IMG/VR virus record: IMGVR_UViG_3300042453_000531
Coordinates: 1 to 26,144 of that record
Length of the DNA: 26,144 nucleotides
DNA from: a virus
Direction: 5' to 3' (one strand)
Shown here: positions 12,794-18,592 of the stretch, in pieces
How the letters are laid out: each line of letters opens with the position of its first letter
Position numbering within the stretch: the first letter of the stretch is position 1
Notes under the pieces: generated by a model
What the model saw: the letters and a program-made list of their open reading frames with translations, nothing else
The model's database searches: none
Told to the model about the DNA's origin: nothing
Program-made: the position numbers and the translations under genes

Positions 12794-12999
12794 CCGCCGC
12801 TGAATACCACCAGCAGCAACTAGAGCAACAGGAGCAGGAGGATATCGCTCATGGCATGAACCTGAATCACGGCCGTTTCGTGGGTGTTGCGCGATTCATA
12901 CGCGACAACGCAAAAAGCGAGCGTGATATCCAGGATGCCTTAAAATACATATTGAGAACGCTCGAAGATTACGAACAATTAAACAGGAGGGCGGCATGA
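12790..12999 (+). CDS. Unknown small early protein
   Basis: 69 residues. Gln/Glu-rich N-terminus (MTAAEYHQQQLEQQEQED), then a helical part (FVGVARFIRDNAKSERDIQD; YILRTLEDYEQLNRR). No known domain recognised. ATGA overlaps tie it to the genes on both sides (12790-12793 and 12996-12999), so it is probably co-translated with the annealing protein and might assist it. The end of the gene (AACAGGAGGGCGGC) provides the ribosome site for the annealing protein. Confidence 0.6.
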   Translation: MTAAEYHQQQLEQQEQEDIAHGMNLNHGRFVGVARFIRDNAKSERDIQDALKYILRTLEDYEQLNRRAA

Positions 13000-13544
13000 A
13001 TACGCTTGATTTACTGAAAGTCAATGTCAACGACCACACAGAAAAAAAGAATGGCCTGACATATCTCTCATGGGCTTGGGCTTGGCAAGAAGCAATCAAA
13101 GCTGACCCCAAAGCAAACTGGGAGGTCAAACTGTTTGGTGCGAATTACGACCAGCCGTATTGCAGGATCGGTGAAACCGCAATGGTATTTGTAGAGGTCA
13201 CAATGTTTGACAAGACCCTACCATGCCAACTGCCGGTGCTCGACCACCGCAATAAAGCAATCCCGAACCCAGACGCATTTCAGGTCAATACCGCGATCAT
13301 GCGTTGCCTGGCGAAGTGCATTGCCATGCATGGGCTTGGGCTTTACATATACGCAGGTGAGGACTTGCCTGAAGCTGACGCAGTAGACGCAACCAATTTC
13401 GTAGAACAAATCCGAGGAGCTAAAAATGTGGAAGAACTCAAGAACTACTTTGCATCTGCCTTTGCCGCAACGAAGCAAGACCCAATGGCGGTTGCTGCAA
13501 TCACCGCAGCAAAAGACGCAAAAAAGCGGGAACTGGCTGCTTGA
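12996..13544 (+). CDS. Single-strand annealing protein, Sak3/DUF1071 type
   Basis: 182 residues. The start region NGLTYLSWAWAWQEAIKADP (about 19-38), YCRIGETAMVFVEVTMFDKT, the VLDHRNKAIPNPDAFQVN block and MRCLAKCIAMHGLGLYIYAGEDLPE are the hallmarks of DUF1071, the Sak3-like group of phage recombinases. It should bind single-stranded DNA and anneal complementary strands, acting with the exonuclease at 7239-7835. AGGAGG at 12984-12989 precedes the ATG. The C-terminus is a helical Ala/Lys-rich tail. Confidence 0.85.
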   Translation: MNTLDLLKVNVNDHTEKKNGLTYLSWAWAWQEAIKADPKANWEVKLFGANYDQPYCRIGETAMVFVEVTMFDKTLPCQLPVLDHRNKAIPNPDAFQVNTAIMRCLAKCIAMHGLGLYIYAGEDLPEADAVDATNFVEQIRGAKNVEELKNYFASAFAATKQDPMAVAAITAAKDAKKRELAA

Positions 13545-13598
13545 CGGTTTAGTGTTTGTAGCGTGTTGCGTTACAGGCTACATGATACTGGTGATGCT

Positions 13599-13880
13599 AT
13601 GACAGACCGTGAACTAATGCAGATGGCGTTGGATGCGTTGGAGCAATATAAAAATGTGGTTACGTCATCAAATGACCCAAAAGATTTTGGCGGGGTTGTT
13701 GATGGCGGTAAGCCAGCCAGGAACGCAATTCAAGCCCTGCGTGACCGACTAGCAAAGCCTGATCGTGAATGGGTTGAGCTGACGAATGACGAAGTATTTC
13801 GTCTATCGGAACGCATAGAGTGTTGCAGGTATTCTATTTGTGCGGCTGAAGAAAAATTAAAGGAGAAAAATAGTGTATGA
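13599..13880 (+). CDS. Unknown small phage protein ('MTDRELMQMALDALE' type)
   Basis: 93 residues from ATG at 13599; the frame is open to GTG 13563 but the conserved beginning MTDRELMQMALDALEQYKNV points to 13599. Central NAIQALRDRLAKPDREWVEL and a Cys-containing C-terminal helix (ERIECCRYSICAAEEKLKEK). This N-terminal pattern recurs in many small phage and prophage proteins without known function. AAAGGAGAAAAA near its end is the ribosome site for the next gene, which it overlaps by eight bases. Confidence 0.6.
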   Translation: MTDRELMQMALDALEQYKNVVTSSNDPKDFGGVVDGGKPARNAIQALRDRLAKPDREWVELTNDEVFRLSERIECCRYSICAAEEKLKEKNSV

Positions 13881-14055
13881 AGCAGATCACGCAGTTCGTA
13901 TTATCCGTCTTGGGAATCGCCTTCAGCACGAGATGGCGCGATCTTATGACCCGGACCGAGACACCATCGTTGCGATATGTCAGGAGATTGAGAACTCAGC
14001 ACACGAAATCTATAAGTGGGCAAGAGGCATTGAAAGAGAGGAAGAGCATGGGTAG
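13873..14055 (+). CDS. Unknown small helical protein
   Basis: 60 residues from GTG at 13873, with AAAGGAG at 13859-13865 as ribosome site. Sequence is charged and helical (MYEADHAVRIIRLGNRLQHE; DTIVAICQEIENSAHEIYKW), acidic at the end (EREEEHG). No family recognised. An ATG at 13877 opens a competing frame, but only the later part of that frame (from 14048) resembles a real protein. The stop overlaps the next start by eight bases. Confidence 0.5.
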   Translation: MYEADHAVRIIRLGNRLQHEMARSYDPDRDTIVAICQEIENSAHEIYKWARGIEREEEHG

Positions 14056-14278
14056 AATCCTTGACCCCGATTGGTCAAAGTTTGAGTATGTTCCGGCTGC
14101 CAAGACCGATCTCAGAGAATCAATGGAACGTTACAAAAGGATGGTAAGTGGAGCGGATCAAAAGTTACATAATGTCCAGAAGGCTAGTGACAGTAGAGGA
14201 AATCATGGACAGGTTTCTAGTGGGAAAGACAACGGCTTACAGAGCACTAAACTCGCTGTTGTCCGAGGGAAAGGTTAG
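14048..14278 (+). CDS. Small protein with 'FxYVPAxxTD' motif
   Basis: 76 residues from ATG at 14048. The first 35 residues (MGRILDPDWSKFEYVPAAKT, then DLRESMERYKRM) contain a motif recurrent in small phage proteins; the remainder after residue about 37 overlaps the next gene and looks like out-of-frame sequence (Gly/Ser/Lys-rich). Probably a real gene whose functional part is its N-terminal half, or one whose end was extended by a frameshift. AGAGAGGAAGAG at 14035-14046 gives a ribosome site. Function unknown. Confidence 0.45.
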   Translation: MGRILDPDWSKFEYVPAAKTDLRESMERYKRMVSGADQKLHNVQKASDSRGNHGQVSSGKDNGLQSTKLAVVRGKG

Positions 14279-14423
14279 GCGGTATGTCAAAGACCGAAAG
14301 CGGTACTTTCGTCCCAACCATAGCCCAAATCTCGGAAGCGGCCACCAAAGCATTAGGAAAGAAATGCTGTTTCAGTTGCCAGACTTGGAAGAACTTAGAT
14401 CAGGGCTCAACACAAATTTATAA
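14148..14423 (+). CDS. Winged-helix DNA-binding protein
   Basis: 91 residues from GTG at 14148, preceded by AAAAGGATGG at 14135-14144; ATG at 14172 is the alternative. SYIMSRRLVTVEEIMDRFLV, GKTTAYRALNSLLSEGKV and a basic wing RRYVKDRKRYFRP give a clear winged helix-turn-helix (about 5-57). The C-terminal 35 residues lie over the next gene and may carry no function. A small transcription regulator of early or late phage genes is the likely role. It overlaps both neighbours by more than 100 bases. Confidence 0.6.
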   Translation: MERIKSYIMSRRLVTVEEIMDRFLVGKTTAYRALNSLLSEGKVRRYVKDRKRYFRPNHSPNLGSGHQSIRKEMLFQLPDLEELRSGLNTNL

Positions 14424-14490
14424 GAGGAACAGATGGAGATGCTTTTCGTGTCAAAAGAAATTGCGGCCATTATTGGGTTCGCAGGCTTAA
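14284..14490 (+). CDS. Small zinc-ribbon protein
   Basis: 68 residues from ATG at 14284. Two CxxC knuckles, C29-F-S-C32 and C53-F-S-C56, separated by TWKNLDQGSTQIYKRNRWR, form a zinc-ribbon; the second is followed by basic KKLR. Small phage proteins of this form (CxSCQxW...RWxCxxC) are common and probably bind nucleic acid or a polymerase, without known role. It overlaps the winged-helix gene by 140 bases and the next gene by 58 bases, each in a different frame. Confidence 0.5.
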   Translation: MSKTESGTFVPTIAQISEAATKALGKKCCFSCQTWKNLDQGSTQIYKRNRWRCFSCQKKLRPLLGSQA

Positions 14491-14540
14491 TTGTCGGGGC
14501 GATACAACTATGGAAAGGGGGTCAAAGTGAGAACAACTGA
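14433..14540 (+). CDS. Very small single-span membrane protein, 35 residues
   Basis: ATG at 14433 with AAGAGGAA (14422-14429) as a well-placed ribosome site gives MEMLFVSKEIAAIIGFAG..., ending GGQSENN. Residues about 9-27 (EIAAIIGFAGLIVGAIQLW) form one membrane segment. The 5' half lies over the zinc-ribbon gene; the stop lies 14 bases into the next gene. No family recognised; a host membrane target is possible. Confidence 0.45.
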   Translation: MEMLFVSKEIAAIIGFAGLIVGAIQLWKGGQSENN

Positions 14541-14775
14541 GCGCATTTACGAAATGGTGGCGAACGCTACCGAACCTGTAACCTTAAAACAGTTACAGGA
14601 TCAGTTAGAGCTAAAGCCAGGAATCGTGTCTGGTTCGCTTGCAAGTCTGTGTCGGGCTGGCCGACTGTCGAGGGAGAAAGTAGAAAAGACAAACGGCAAC
14701 GGACCAAAAATGCAATGGGCATACAAAACTGTTGCAATTCCGCAACAAAATAATGTAGAATCATCGGTGGAGTAG
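14527..14775 (+). CDS. Small winged-helix protein
   Basis: 82 residues from GTG at 14527 with GGGGG upstream at 14517-14521; an open frame continues back to TTG 14491 but lacks support. RTTERIYEMVANATEPVTLK, QLQDQLELKPGIVSGSLASL and CRAGRLSREKVEK show an HTH with a recognition helix around the VSGSLASL segment and a basic wing. Likely a transcription regulator closing the early plus-strand cluster. Its 3' end contains the promoter-like TTGCAA/TAGAAT pair at 14732-14761. Confidence 0.6.
   Translation: MRTTERIYEMVANATEPVTLKQLQDQLELKPGIVSGSLASLCRAGRLSREKVEKTNGNGPKMQWAYKTVAIPQQNNVESSVE
14732..14761 (+). promoter_or_regulatory. Candidate promoter at end of early cluster
   Basis: TTGCAA (14732-14737), an 18-base spacer and TAGAAT (14756-14761) form a sigma-70-like promoter inside the end of the winged-helix gene. 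It would give a leader of about 90 bases before the 17-residue gene at 14860, with the terminator hairpin 14811-14848 inside that leader. Confidence 0.4.
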
Positions 14776-14810
14776 TGCGCCCTCCTCAGCACGCTCCTTC
14801 GAGCCCCCTC

Positions 14811-14848
14811 AGCCCCCCTCGGCCACAAGCCCTGGGGGGTTCCTTTTT
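14811..14848 (+). terminator. Rho-independent terminator
   Basis: CCCCCC (14813-14818) pairs with GGGGGG (14834-14839), with an inner GGC/GCC pair (14821-14823/14829-14831) and loop CACAA, followed by TTCCTTTTT to 14848. It ends the early plus-strand transcript. The T-run is directly followed by GGAGAA, the ribosome site of the next gene. Confidence 0.65.
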
Positions 14849-14859
14849 GGAGAATCAAA

Positions 14860-14913
14860 ATGTACGGTAAGAAAAAGAAACCCACCCCCGGCAAGTACGG
14901 CCCCAAGAAATGA
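14860..14913 (+). CDS. 17-residue lysine-rich peptide
   Basis: ATG at 14860 with GGAG (14849-14852) at ideal distance encodes MYGKKKKPTPGKYGPKK, then TGA overlapping the next ATG as ATGA (14910-14913). Seven of 17 residues are Lys. The good ribosome site and the four-base coupling support real translation, perhaps mainly to couple initiation of the next gene; similar Lys-rich mini-proteins occur in related phages as far as I recall. It could bind DNA or RNA. Confidence 0.45.
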   Translation: MYGKKKKPTPGKYGPKK

Positions 14914-15263
14914 AAGGCCCCGTCATTATGATCGGGCTGCTGGGTAAGCCCCGCAAAGGCGAGAAGCCTGAAGGCGGCTTGCTAGAGCCTGAAATGGAGC
15001 TCCCCGAGGCTATGACCGACGAAGCCGTCAACCGCGAGAACAAAGCGATTGCGGTGGAAAAGGCGGCTTACGGACCTTCTGACAGCCGTACCCAGCGATG
15101 CGGCAATTGCGAATATTTCAACATGGAATACCCGACTCTGGCAAAGGGTCAAGGGTTCTGTGAGGTCTGGGAATTCGTATGCTCTGACAAGAACCTCTGC
15201 GCCGCTTGGGAGTACGAAAAGCCCGAAGAGGAAGAAGAATCAGATATGGAAGGGGAAGATTAA
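14910..15263 (+). CDS. Cysteine-motif phage protein
   Basis: 117 residues. The C-terminal half has RCGNCEYFN (C64, C67), GFCEVWEFVC (C84, C91) and LCAAWE (C97), a five-cysteine pattern like small iron-sulfur or zinc proteins (a C-x2-C-x2-F...GxC...C...C layout), followed by an acidic tail (KPEEEEESDMEGED). The N-terminus is Gly/Pro/Glu-rich. The layout is seen in small structural-region proteins of other podoviruses but I cannot name a function; a metal-binding virion or early protein is possible. Its start overlaps the 17-residue gene. Confidence 0.6.
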   Translation: MKGPVIMIGLLGKPRKGEKPEGGLLEPEMELPEAMTDEAVNRENKAIAVEKAAYGPSDSRTQRCGNCEYFNMEYPTLAKGQGFCEVWEFVCSDKNLCAAWEYEKPEEEEESDMEGED

Positions 15264-15425
15264 ATGCCGTTCAAATCCAAACAGCAGGCCAAGCTCATGT
15301 TCGCTGCCGCCGCCTCACCCAAGGTCGCCAAGGCGACTGGCGTCTCCCAGAAGGTCGCCAAGAAAATGGTCAAGGAAGTCCAATCTAGCCTTAAAAAGCT
15401 GCCCATGAAGGTCAAAAAGAAATGA
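15264..15425 (+). CDS. Small basic protein 'MPFKSKQQAKLMFAAAA'
   Basis: 53 residues: MPFKSKQQAKLMFAAAASPK, then VAKATGVSQKVAKKM and a Lys-rich end (KLPMKVKKK). I recognise the N-terminus as a common tiny phage protein located upstream of packaging genes in related phages; no function is established. Strongly basic and helical, so nucleic-acid binding is plausible. GGGGAAG (15252-15258) is a fair ribosome site. The stop overlaps the next ATG as ATGA (15422-15425). Confidence 0.6.
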   Translation: MPFKSKQQAKLMFAAAASPKVAKATGVSQKVAKKMVKEVQSSLKKLPMKVKKK

Positions 15426-15577
15426 AGCCGGTCTGGGAGAAAAAGCGTCCCAAGTCCCTCGGCAAGCCAGATCCCTTGTCCAAGAAGGAAAAGAAGTCTG
15501 CCAAGGCGATGGCCAAGTCTGCCGGGCGTCCCTACCCAAACCTTGTGGATAACATGAGAGCGGCCCGCAAAAAATGA
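15422..15577 (+). CDS. Small basic protein 'GRPYPNLVDNMRAARKK'
   Basis: 51 residues, extremely Lys/Arg rich (MKPVWEKKRPKSLGKPD; KKEKKSAKAMAKSAGRPYP), ending NLVDNMRAARKK. The GRPYPNLVDNMRAA end is a recurring motif in small podovirus proteins of unknown function. ATGA overlaps on both sides show that it is translated in series with its neighbours. Possibly a packaged DNA-condensing protein, by analogy with its charge only. Confidence 0.6.
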   Translation: MKPVWEKKRPKSLGKPDPLSKKEKKSAKAMAKSAGRPYPNLVDNMRAARKK

Positions 15578-15891
15578 AATGGGAAAAATATGATCGTGCG
15601 ACTACTCGGAAGATGGCTGAATACAATCGTGCGGGTGGTGGTGTTCGCAAGCCCGTCCGGTCAGTTGCGGGCGCAAGCACCGGCGACAAGTACGACCGAG
15701 CCAAATTCATCTACAGAAAAGCCGCCCAAGCCCTGTCTGCTGGACACCCTCTCAAAGACAAGAACGGAGAGGCTACACCCGCCGCCCTCCAGTTCAAGCG
15801 ATGGGCCGCCAAAGTCCCGCAAAACCAAGCCGACCTCCGCGAACTCAAAGCCCTCGGCGAAAGACTCAAAACCCGCTATAAACCCAAATAA
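15574..15891 (+). CDS. Conserved phage protein, function unknown
   Basis: 105 residues. MKWEKYDRATTRKMAEYNRA, GASTGDKYDRAKFIYRKAAQ, ALSAGHPLKDKNGEATPAAL and a basic helical end (ADLRELKALGERLKTRYKPK). The pattern is that of a conserved small phage protein from the same pre-packaging region; no enzymatic motif. Very basic. Start overlaps upstream stop (ATGA at 15574-15577) and its own stop overlaps the methyltransferase ATG (TAATG at 15889-15893). Confidence 0.6.
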   Translation: MKWEKYDRATTRKMAEYNRAGGGVRKPVRSVAGASTGDKYDRAKFIYRKAAQALSAGHPLKDKNGEATPAALQFKRWAAKVPQNQADLRELKALGERLKTRYKPK

Positions 15892-16391
15892 TGCACGCAA
15901 GCGCGTTACAAAGCGCAAGTGAGTTCTTTGCCAAACACCCAAGAGACTCGGCTACCGTGGTCGAGATCGGGTCACAGATCGTAAACGGCAGTCTAAGGGA
16001 TGTCTGCCCAAAACATTACACCTACGTCGGTATAGATTACACAGCAGGAAATGGCGTAGATATTGTCCTAGAGGACGAATACAAGTTTCCGCTAGAGGAT
16101 AACTTTGCCGACTTTGTGGTTACAAGCTCATGCTTTGAACACGCAGAAATGTTCTGGCTAACTTTCCTCGAAGGGCTACGAATTACAAAGCCTGGCGGGT
16201 TGTTTTACATCAACGCCCCAAGCAAGGGCGAATACCATGCCTTTCCGCAAGACTGCTGGAGGTTTTACCCAGACGCTGCTAAAGCCCTGTTAAAGTGGGC
16301 CGCAAGAAATGGTTACACTTGTGACCTGGAGCATTACGAAACGCTAGATAACCATTGGGGCGACTTCATTGCGGTGTATAAGAAAGCATGA
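15891..16391 (+). CDS. SAM-dependent methyltransferase (class I)
   Basis: 166 residues. VVEIGSQIVNGSLRD (about 23-37) is a motif I variant, YVGIDYTAGNGVD (43-55) motif II with acidic residue, then FADFVVTSSCFEHAEMFWL (post-II/IV) and RITKPGGLFYINAP (V/VI region). This is the methyltransferase type 11 fold. The acceptor is unknown; with a second related enzyme directly downstream and a glycosyltransferase elsewhere, capsule/LPS sugar or protein targets are as plausible as nucleic acid. Confidence 0.8.
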   Translation: MHASALQSASEFFAKHPRDSATVVEIGSQIVNGSLRDVCPKHYTYVGIDYTAGNGVDIVLEDEYKFPLEDNFADFVVTSSCFEHAEMFWLTFLEGLRITKPGGLFYINAPSKGEYHAFPQDCWRFYPDAAKALLKWAARNGYTCDLEHYETLDNHWGDFIAVYKKA

Positions 16392-16915
16392 TTCTTAACC
16401 TCGGCAGCGGTAAGGACTGGATGCGGGATGCAATCAACGCCGACATCAACCCCGCAAAGAACCCGGACTGGGTGCTAGACATTACAAAGGTTCCGTGGGG
16501 CGAGCGCATTTCTACCAGACACGGTGAGCATTTGGTCGAACCAGGAATGTTCGAGGTAATCATTGCCAACGATGTCTTGGAGCACATCCCAGACCTTGTA
16601 ACCGCGATGACGAACTGCAAGGAACTGTTACACGAAGATGGCGAGTTCCATATCCATGTACCGTACGATTTAAGTTACGGAGCTTGGCAAGACCCAACTC
16701 ACGTTCGGGCGTTCAACGAGAAGTCCTGGCTGTATTACACAGACTGGCATTGGTATCTCGGCTGGAAAGACAGGTTTTACTTACAAAGTATGGAGTTCGA
16801 GTTATCCGACATCGGGGTCAAAATGGCCCAAGAAGAAGGATTGGACATCAACCAGCTTGCGGTAGTCCCGCGAGCAATAGACGCAATGAGAATCATTCTC
16901 ACTAAGCAACCATGA
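16388..16915 (+). CDS. Second SAM-dependent methyltransferase
   Basis: 175 residues. ILNLGSGKDW (2-11) is motif I; AINADINPAKNPDWVLDITK motif II; FEVIIANDVLEHIPD (54-68) and LHEDGEFHIHVPYD (85-98) give motifs IV-VI, as in the methyltransferase type 11 class. The ATGA overlap with the first enzyme (16388-16391) and their similar size suggest a working pair, or an old duplication that has diverged. The substrate is unknown. The GAFEKSWLYYTDW-like aromatic stretch after the core (about 108-128) may shape the acceptor pocket. Confidence 0.8.
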   Translation: MILNLGSGKDWMRDAINADINPAKNPDWVLDITKVPWGERISTRHGEHLVEPGMFEVIIANDVLEHIPDLVTAMTNCKELLHEDGEFHIHVPYDLSYGAWQDPTHVRAFNEKSWLYYTDWHWYLGWKDRFYLQSMEFELSDIGVKMAQEEGLDINQLAVVPRAIDAMRIILTKQP

Positions 16916-17673
16916 CACCACTAGGAACAGCTTTTGGAAGGTTCGATGCGCTAAAAAGGCGCTTATACGACCTTATCCAAAATCCGTCCCTAGCCGCCCA
17001 GCAGGCTTTGGGGGGTGTTGCACAGTCAGCACAAGAGGCCCAGGCATTACAAAACCAAGCCTTTGGTAACCCGCAGCGCCCATTTCAGGTTACAGACGAG
17101 CAAGCACTAGCAAGGCTTACAGACATGATTATGGGCGGTCCCTTGGGGTTTGCTTCTGCAGGAATCGTTAGCCAAAAAATTGCCTCAAAAGCAGCATCAA
17201 AACCAGTTAAAAGGTCAGATGTTCAAGCAGAGGCAAAAAATCTTGGGTTACCTGCAACTGGCAAAACAGAAGAAATACAAGAGTTAATTAGCATTGTTAA
17301 GTCTGACCCACGTTCTTGGAGTCGAGAGCAATATGATTTAATTCGCCCACACCTTGCTATTCATCAAGACTTTAGGCCAAGTAGTGCAGAAAGGTCTGAA
17401 TCAATTATGAGAGAAGGGTTGCGTTCAGGGATGGTTGATTACTTAGAACCAATAGAAAAAGGGCAGTACAGTTATTCAAGAGGTTTAATTGGGTCTGATG
17501 CTTATTTATTTCCAAGTCAAGGATTGAAATATAAAAGTCCGACTGATCCACACCTTGCCCCAGGAAACATTCCGCTATTTAAGATTAGCCCACAAAAGGG
17601 ACAAGACATTTATGAGGCAATTGTTACAACCTCCGAAAGGCGACCAAAAAATCTTACTGGCTTGTTAGAGTAA
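16912..17673 (+). CDS. SAP-domain protein with possible ADP-ribosyltransferase-like C-terminus
   Basis: 253 residues. The first 80 residues (MTPLGTAFGRFDALKRRLYD; QALGGVAQSAQEAQALQNQA; MIMGGPLGFASAGI) follow the pattern of the N-terminus of large polyvalent or virion-linked phage proteins that often carry a toxin-like C-terminal module. Residues about 101-128 (RSDVQAEAKNLGLPATGKTE...) match a SAP DNA-binding motif. From about 150, H-Q-D-F-R, SAERSESIMREGLRSG and later YLFPSQGL are reminiscent of RNA 2'-phosphotransferase/ART folds, an uncertain reading. Base composition turns AT-rich from about 17165, implying a swapped-in C-terminus. ATGA couples it to the methyltransferase. Confidence 0.55.
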   Translation: MTPLGTAFGRFDALKRRLYDLIQNPSLAAQQALGGVAQSAQEAQALQNQAFGNPQRPFQVTDEQALARLTDMIMGGPLGFASAGIVSQKIASKAASKPVKRSDVQAEAKNLGLPATGKTEEIQELISIVKSDPRSWSREQYDLIRPHLAIHQDFRPSSAERSESIMREGLRSGMVDYLEPIEKGQYSYSRGLIGSDAYLFPSQGLKYKSPTDPHLAPGNIPLFKISPQKGQDIYEAIVTTSERRPKNLTGLLE

Positions 17674-17675
17674 TG

Positions 17676-17684
17676 TGGTAAAAT
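17676..17684 (+). promoter_or_regulatory. Extended -10 promoter before packaging genes
   Basis: TGG followed by TAAAAT (17679-17684) is an extended -10 element (five of six in the -10); no good -35 at normal distance. Transcription would start near 17691, giving a leader of about 33 bases with AAAGGA before the small terminase ATG at 17724. It is the only sizeable gap in the late region, which supports a promoter here. Confidence 0.5.
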
Positions 17685-17723
17685 AGAGACAACTTATCCC
17701 GAACAACCTAAAAGGATTCGGAC

Positions 17724-18020
17724 ATGGAAGAACCTAAACTAGGCGAAATTACGCAAAACAGAGGCAATGCTGGCAAGGGAAGGCCCCTAGGAAGCCCAAA
17801 TAAGGCCACTACGGCTGTCAGAGAGGCTATCGCTAGGATGGCTGAGGACAACGCCGAGAACTTCGTAGGATGGCTAAATCAGGTCGCTACGAGCAACCCT
17901 GAAAAGGCGTGCGATATTTACCTGAAGGCCATCGAGTACCACATTCCCAAACTGGCTCGGACAGAAGTCACGGGCGCAGAGAACGGACCGCTCACCATTA
18001 AGGTGGTGACGGGGATATGA
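17724..18020 (+). CDS. terS: Terminase small subunit (putative)
   Basis: 98 residues. NRGNAGKGRPLGSPNKATTA (about 12-31) followed by AVREAIARMAEDNAENFVGW, AIEYHIPKLARTEVTG and a short beta end is the typical form of small terminase-like proteins of podoviruses, which bind the packaging site and regulate the large subunit. The basic GKGRPxGSPNK start is probably DNA binding. It is followed, unusually, by a methyltransferase gene and only then by TerL. The stop overlaps the next ATG (ATGA at 18017-18020). Confidence 0.7.
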   Translation: MEEPKLGEITQNRGNAGKGRPLGSPNKATTAVREAIARMAEDNAENFVGWLNQVATSNPEKACDIYLKAIEYHIPKLARTEVTGAENGPLTIKVVTGI

Positions 18021-18592
18021 ACATAGAACACTACAATTCGGTGTTCGGTAGATATTTACAGGTAGACCAGTCTAGTCTTGTAACGGGCGCAATTTATCTA
18101 GGAAACAATTACGCCAAAGCAAATGACTACTACGGAGGCTATCAAGGAAACTATCTCAAGCGTATTCGTGCTTTGTTTCCAGAAGCAAAGGATGTGTTAC
18201 ATCTTTACGCTGGGAATCTAGACGATACTGAGCTACCTGGCGACAAAATAGATATCAACCCACAAAGGGAAGATATTGTTTACGGTGACGCAAGAGAATT
18301 ATCTAAGTTTGTAAGCAAGCAATACGACCTAATTGTTGCCGATCCTCCTTATGGCGAGGAAAGGCTCAAAGAGTATCAACAAAGATATGGCTGTAAGGCA
18401 GAAAGCCTAAATGTTAAACAGGTATTTAGAGAGATGTATAAAGTTACAAAACCAAACGGGCACGTTGTTTGGTTAGACTGGCAAAGACCTTTTTATCGTG
18501 GAATTGAATGGAAAGAAGTTGGTGCAATTCTTTACCGAGGAAGCACAGGCCATAAAGATAGAAGTATTAGTATTTACAGGCGAGTTGCATGA
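18017..18592 (+). CDS. DNA adenine/cytosine-N4 methyltransferase-like protein (DPPY)
   Basis: 191 residues. A catalytic DPPY motif at 109-112 within YDLIVADPPYGEE, a SAM-binding-like VLHLYAGNL (60-68) and acidic DKIDINPQ (76-83) point to an amino-methyltransferase of the N6-adenine/N4-cytosine class, followed by a MYKVTKPNGHVVWLDW strand typical of the fold. AT-richer than TerS and TerL around it. Inserted between the two terminase genes with four-base overlaps on both sides (18017-18020, 18589-18592). It could mark DNA for packaging or simply protect it from host restriction. Confidence 0.75.
   Translation: MNIEHYNSVFGRYLQVDQSSLVTGAIYLGNNYAKANDYYGGYQGNYLKRIRALFPEAKDVLHLYAGNLDDTELPGDKIDINPQREDIVYGDARELSKFVSKQYDLIVADPPYGEERLKEYQQRYGCKAESLNVKQVFREMYKVTKPNGHVVWLDWQRPFYRGIEWKEVGAILYRGSTGHKDRSISIYRRVA

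Noticed and set aside
13552-13601. 16-residue hydrophobic peptide from GTG 13552 ending as ATGA with the next gene
   Set aside because: Too short and without a ribosome site, though the coupling and hydrophobicity are suggestive.
13877-14047. First 57 codons of the frame starting at ATG 13877
   Set aside because: Overlaps the better supported GTG-started gene at 13873; only the part from 14048 resembles a real protein.
15315-15710. 131-codon minus-strand frame over the tiny basic genes
   Set aside because: The plus-strand genes are chained by ATGA overlaps; the minus frame has no support.
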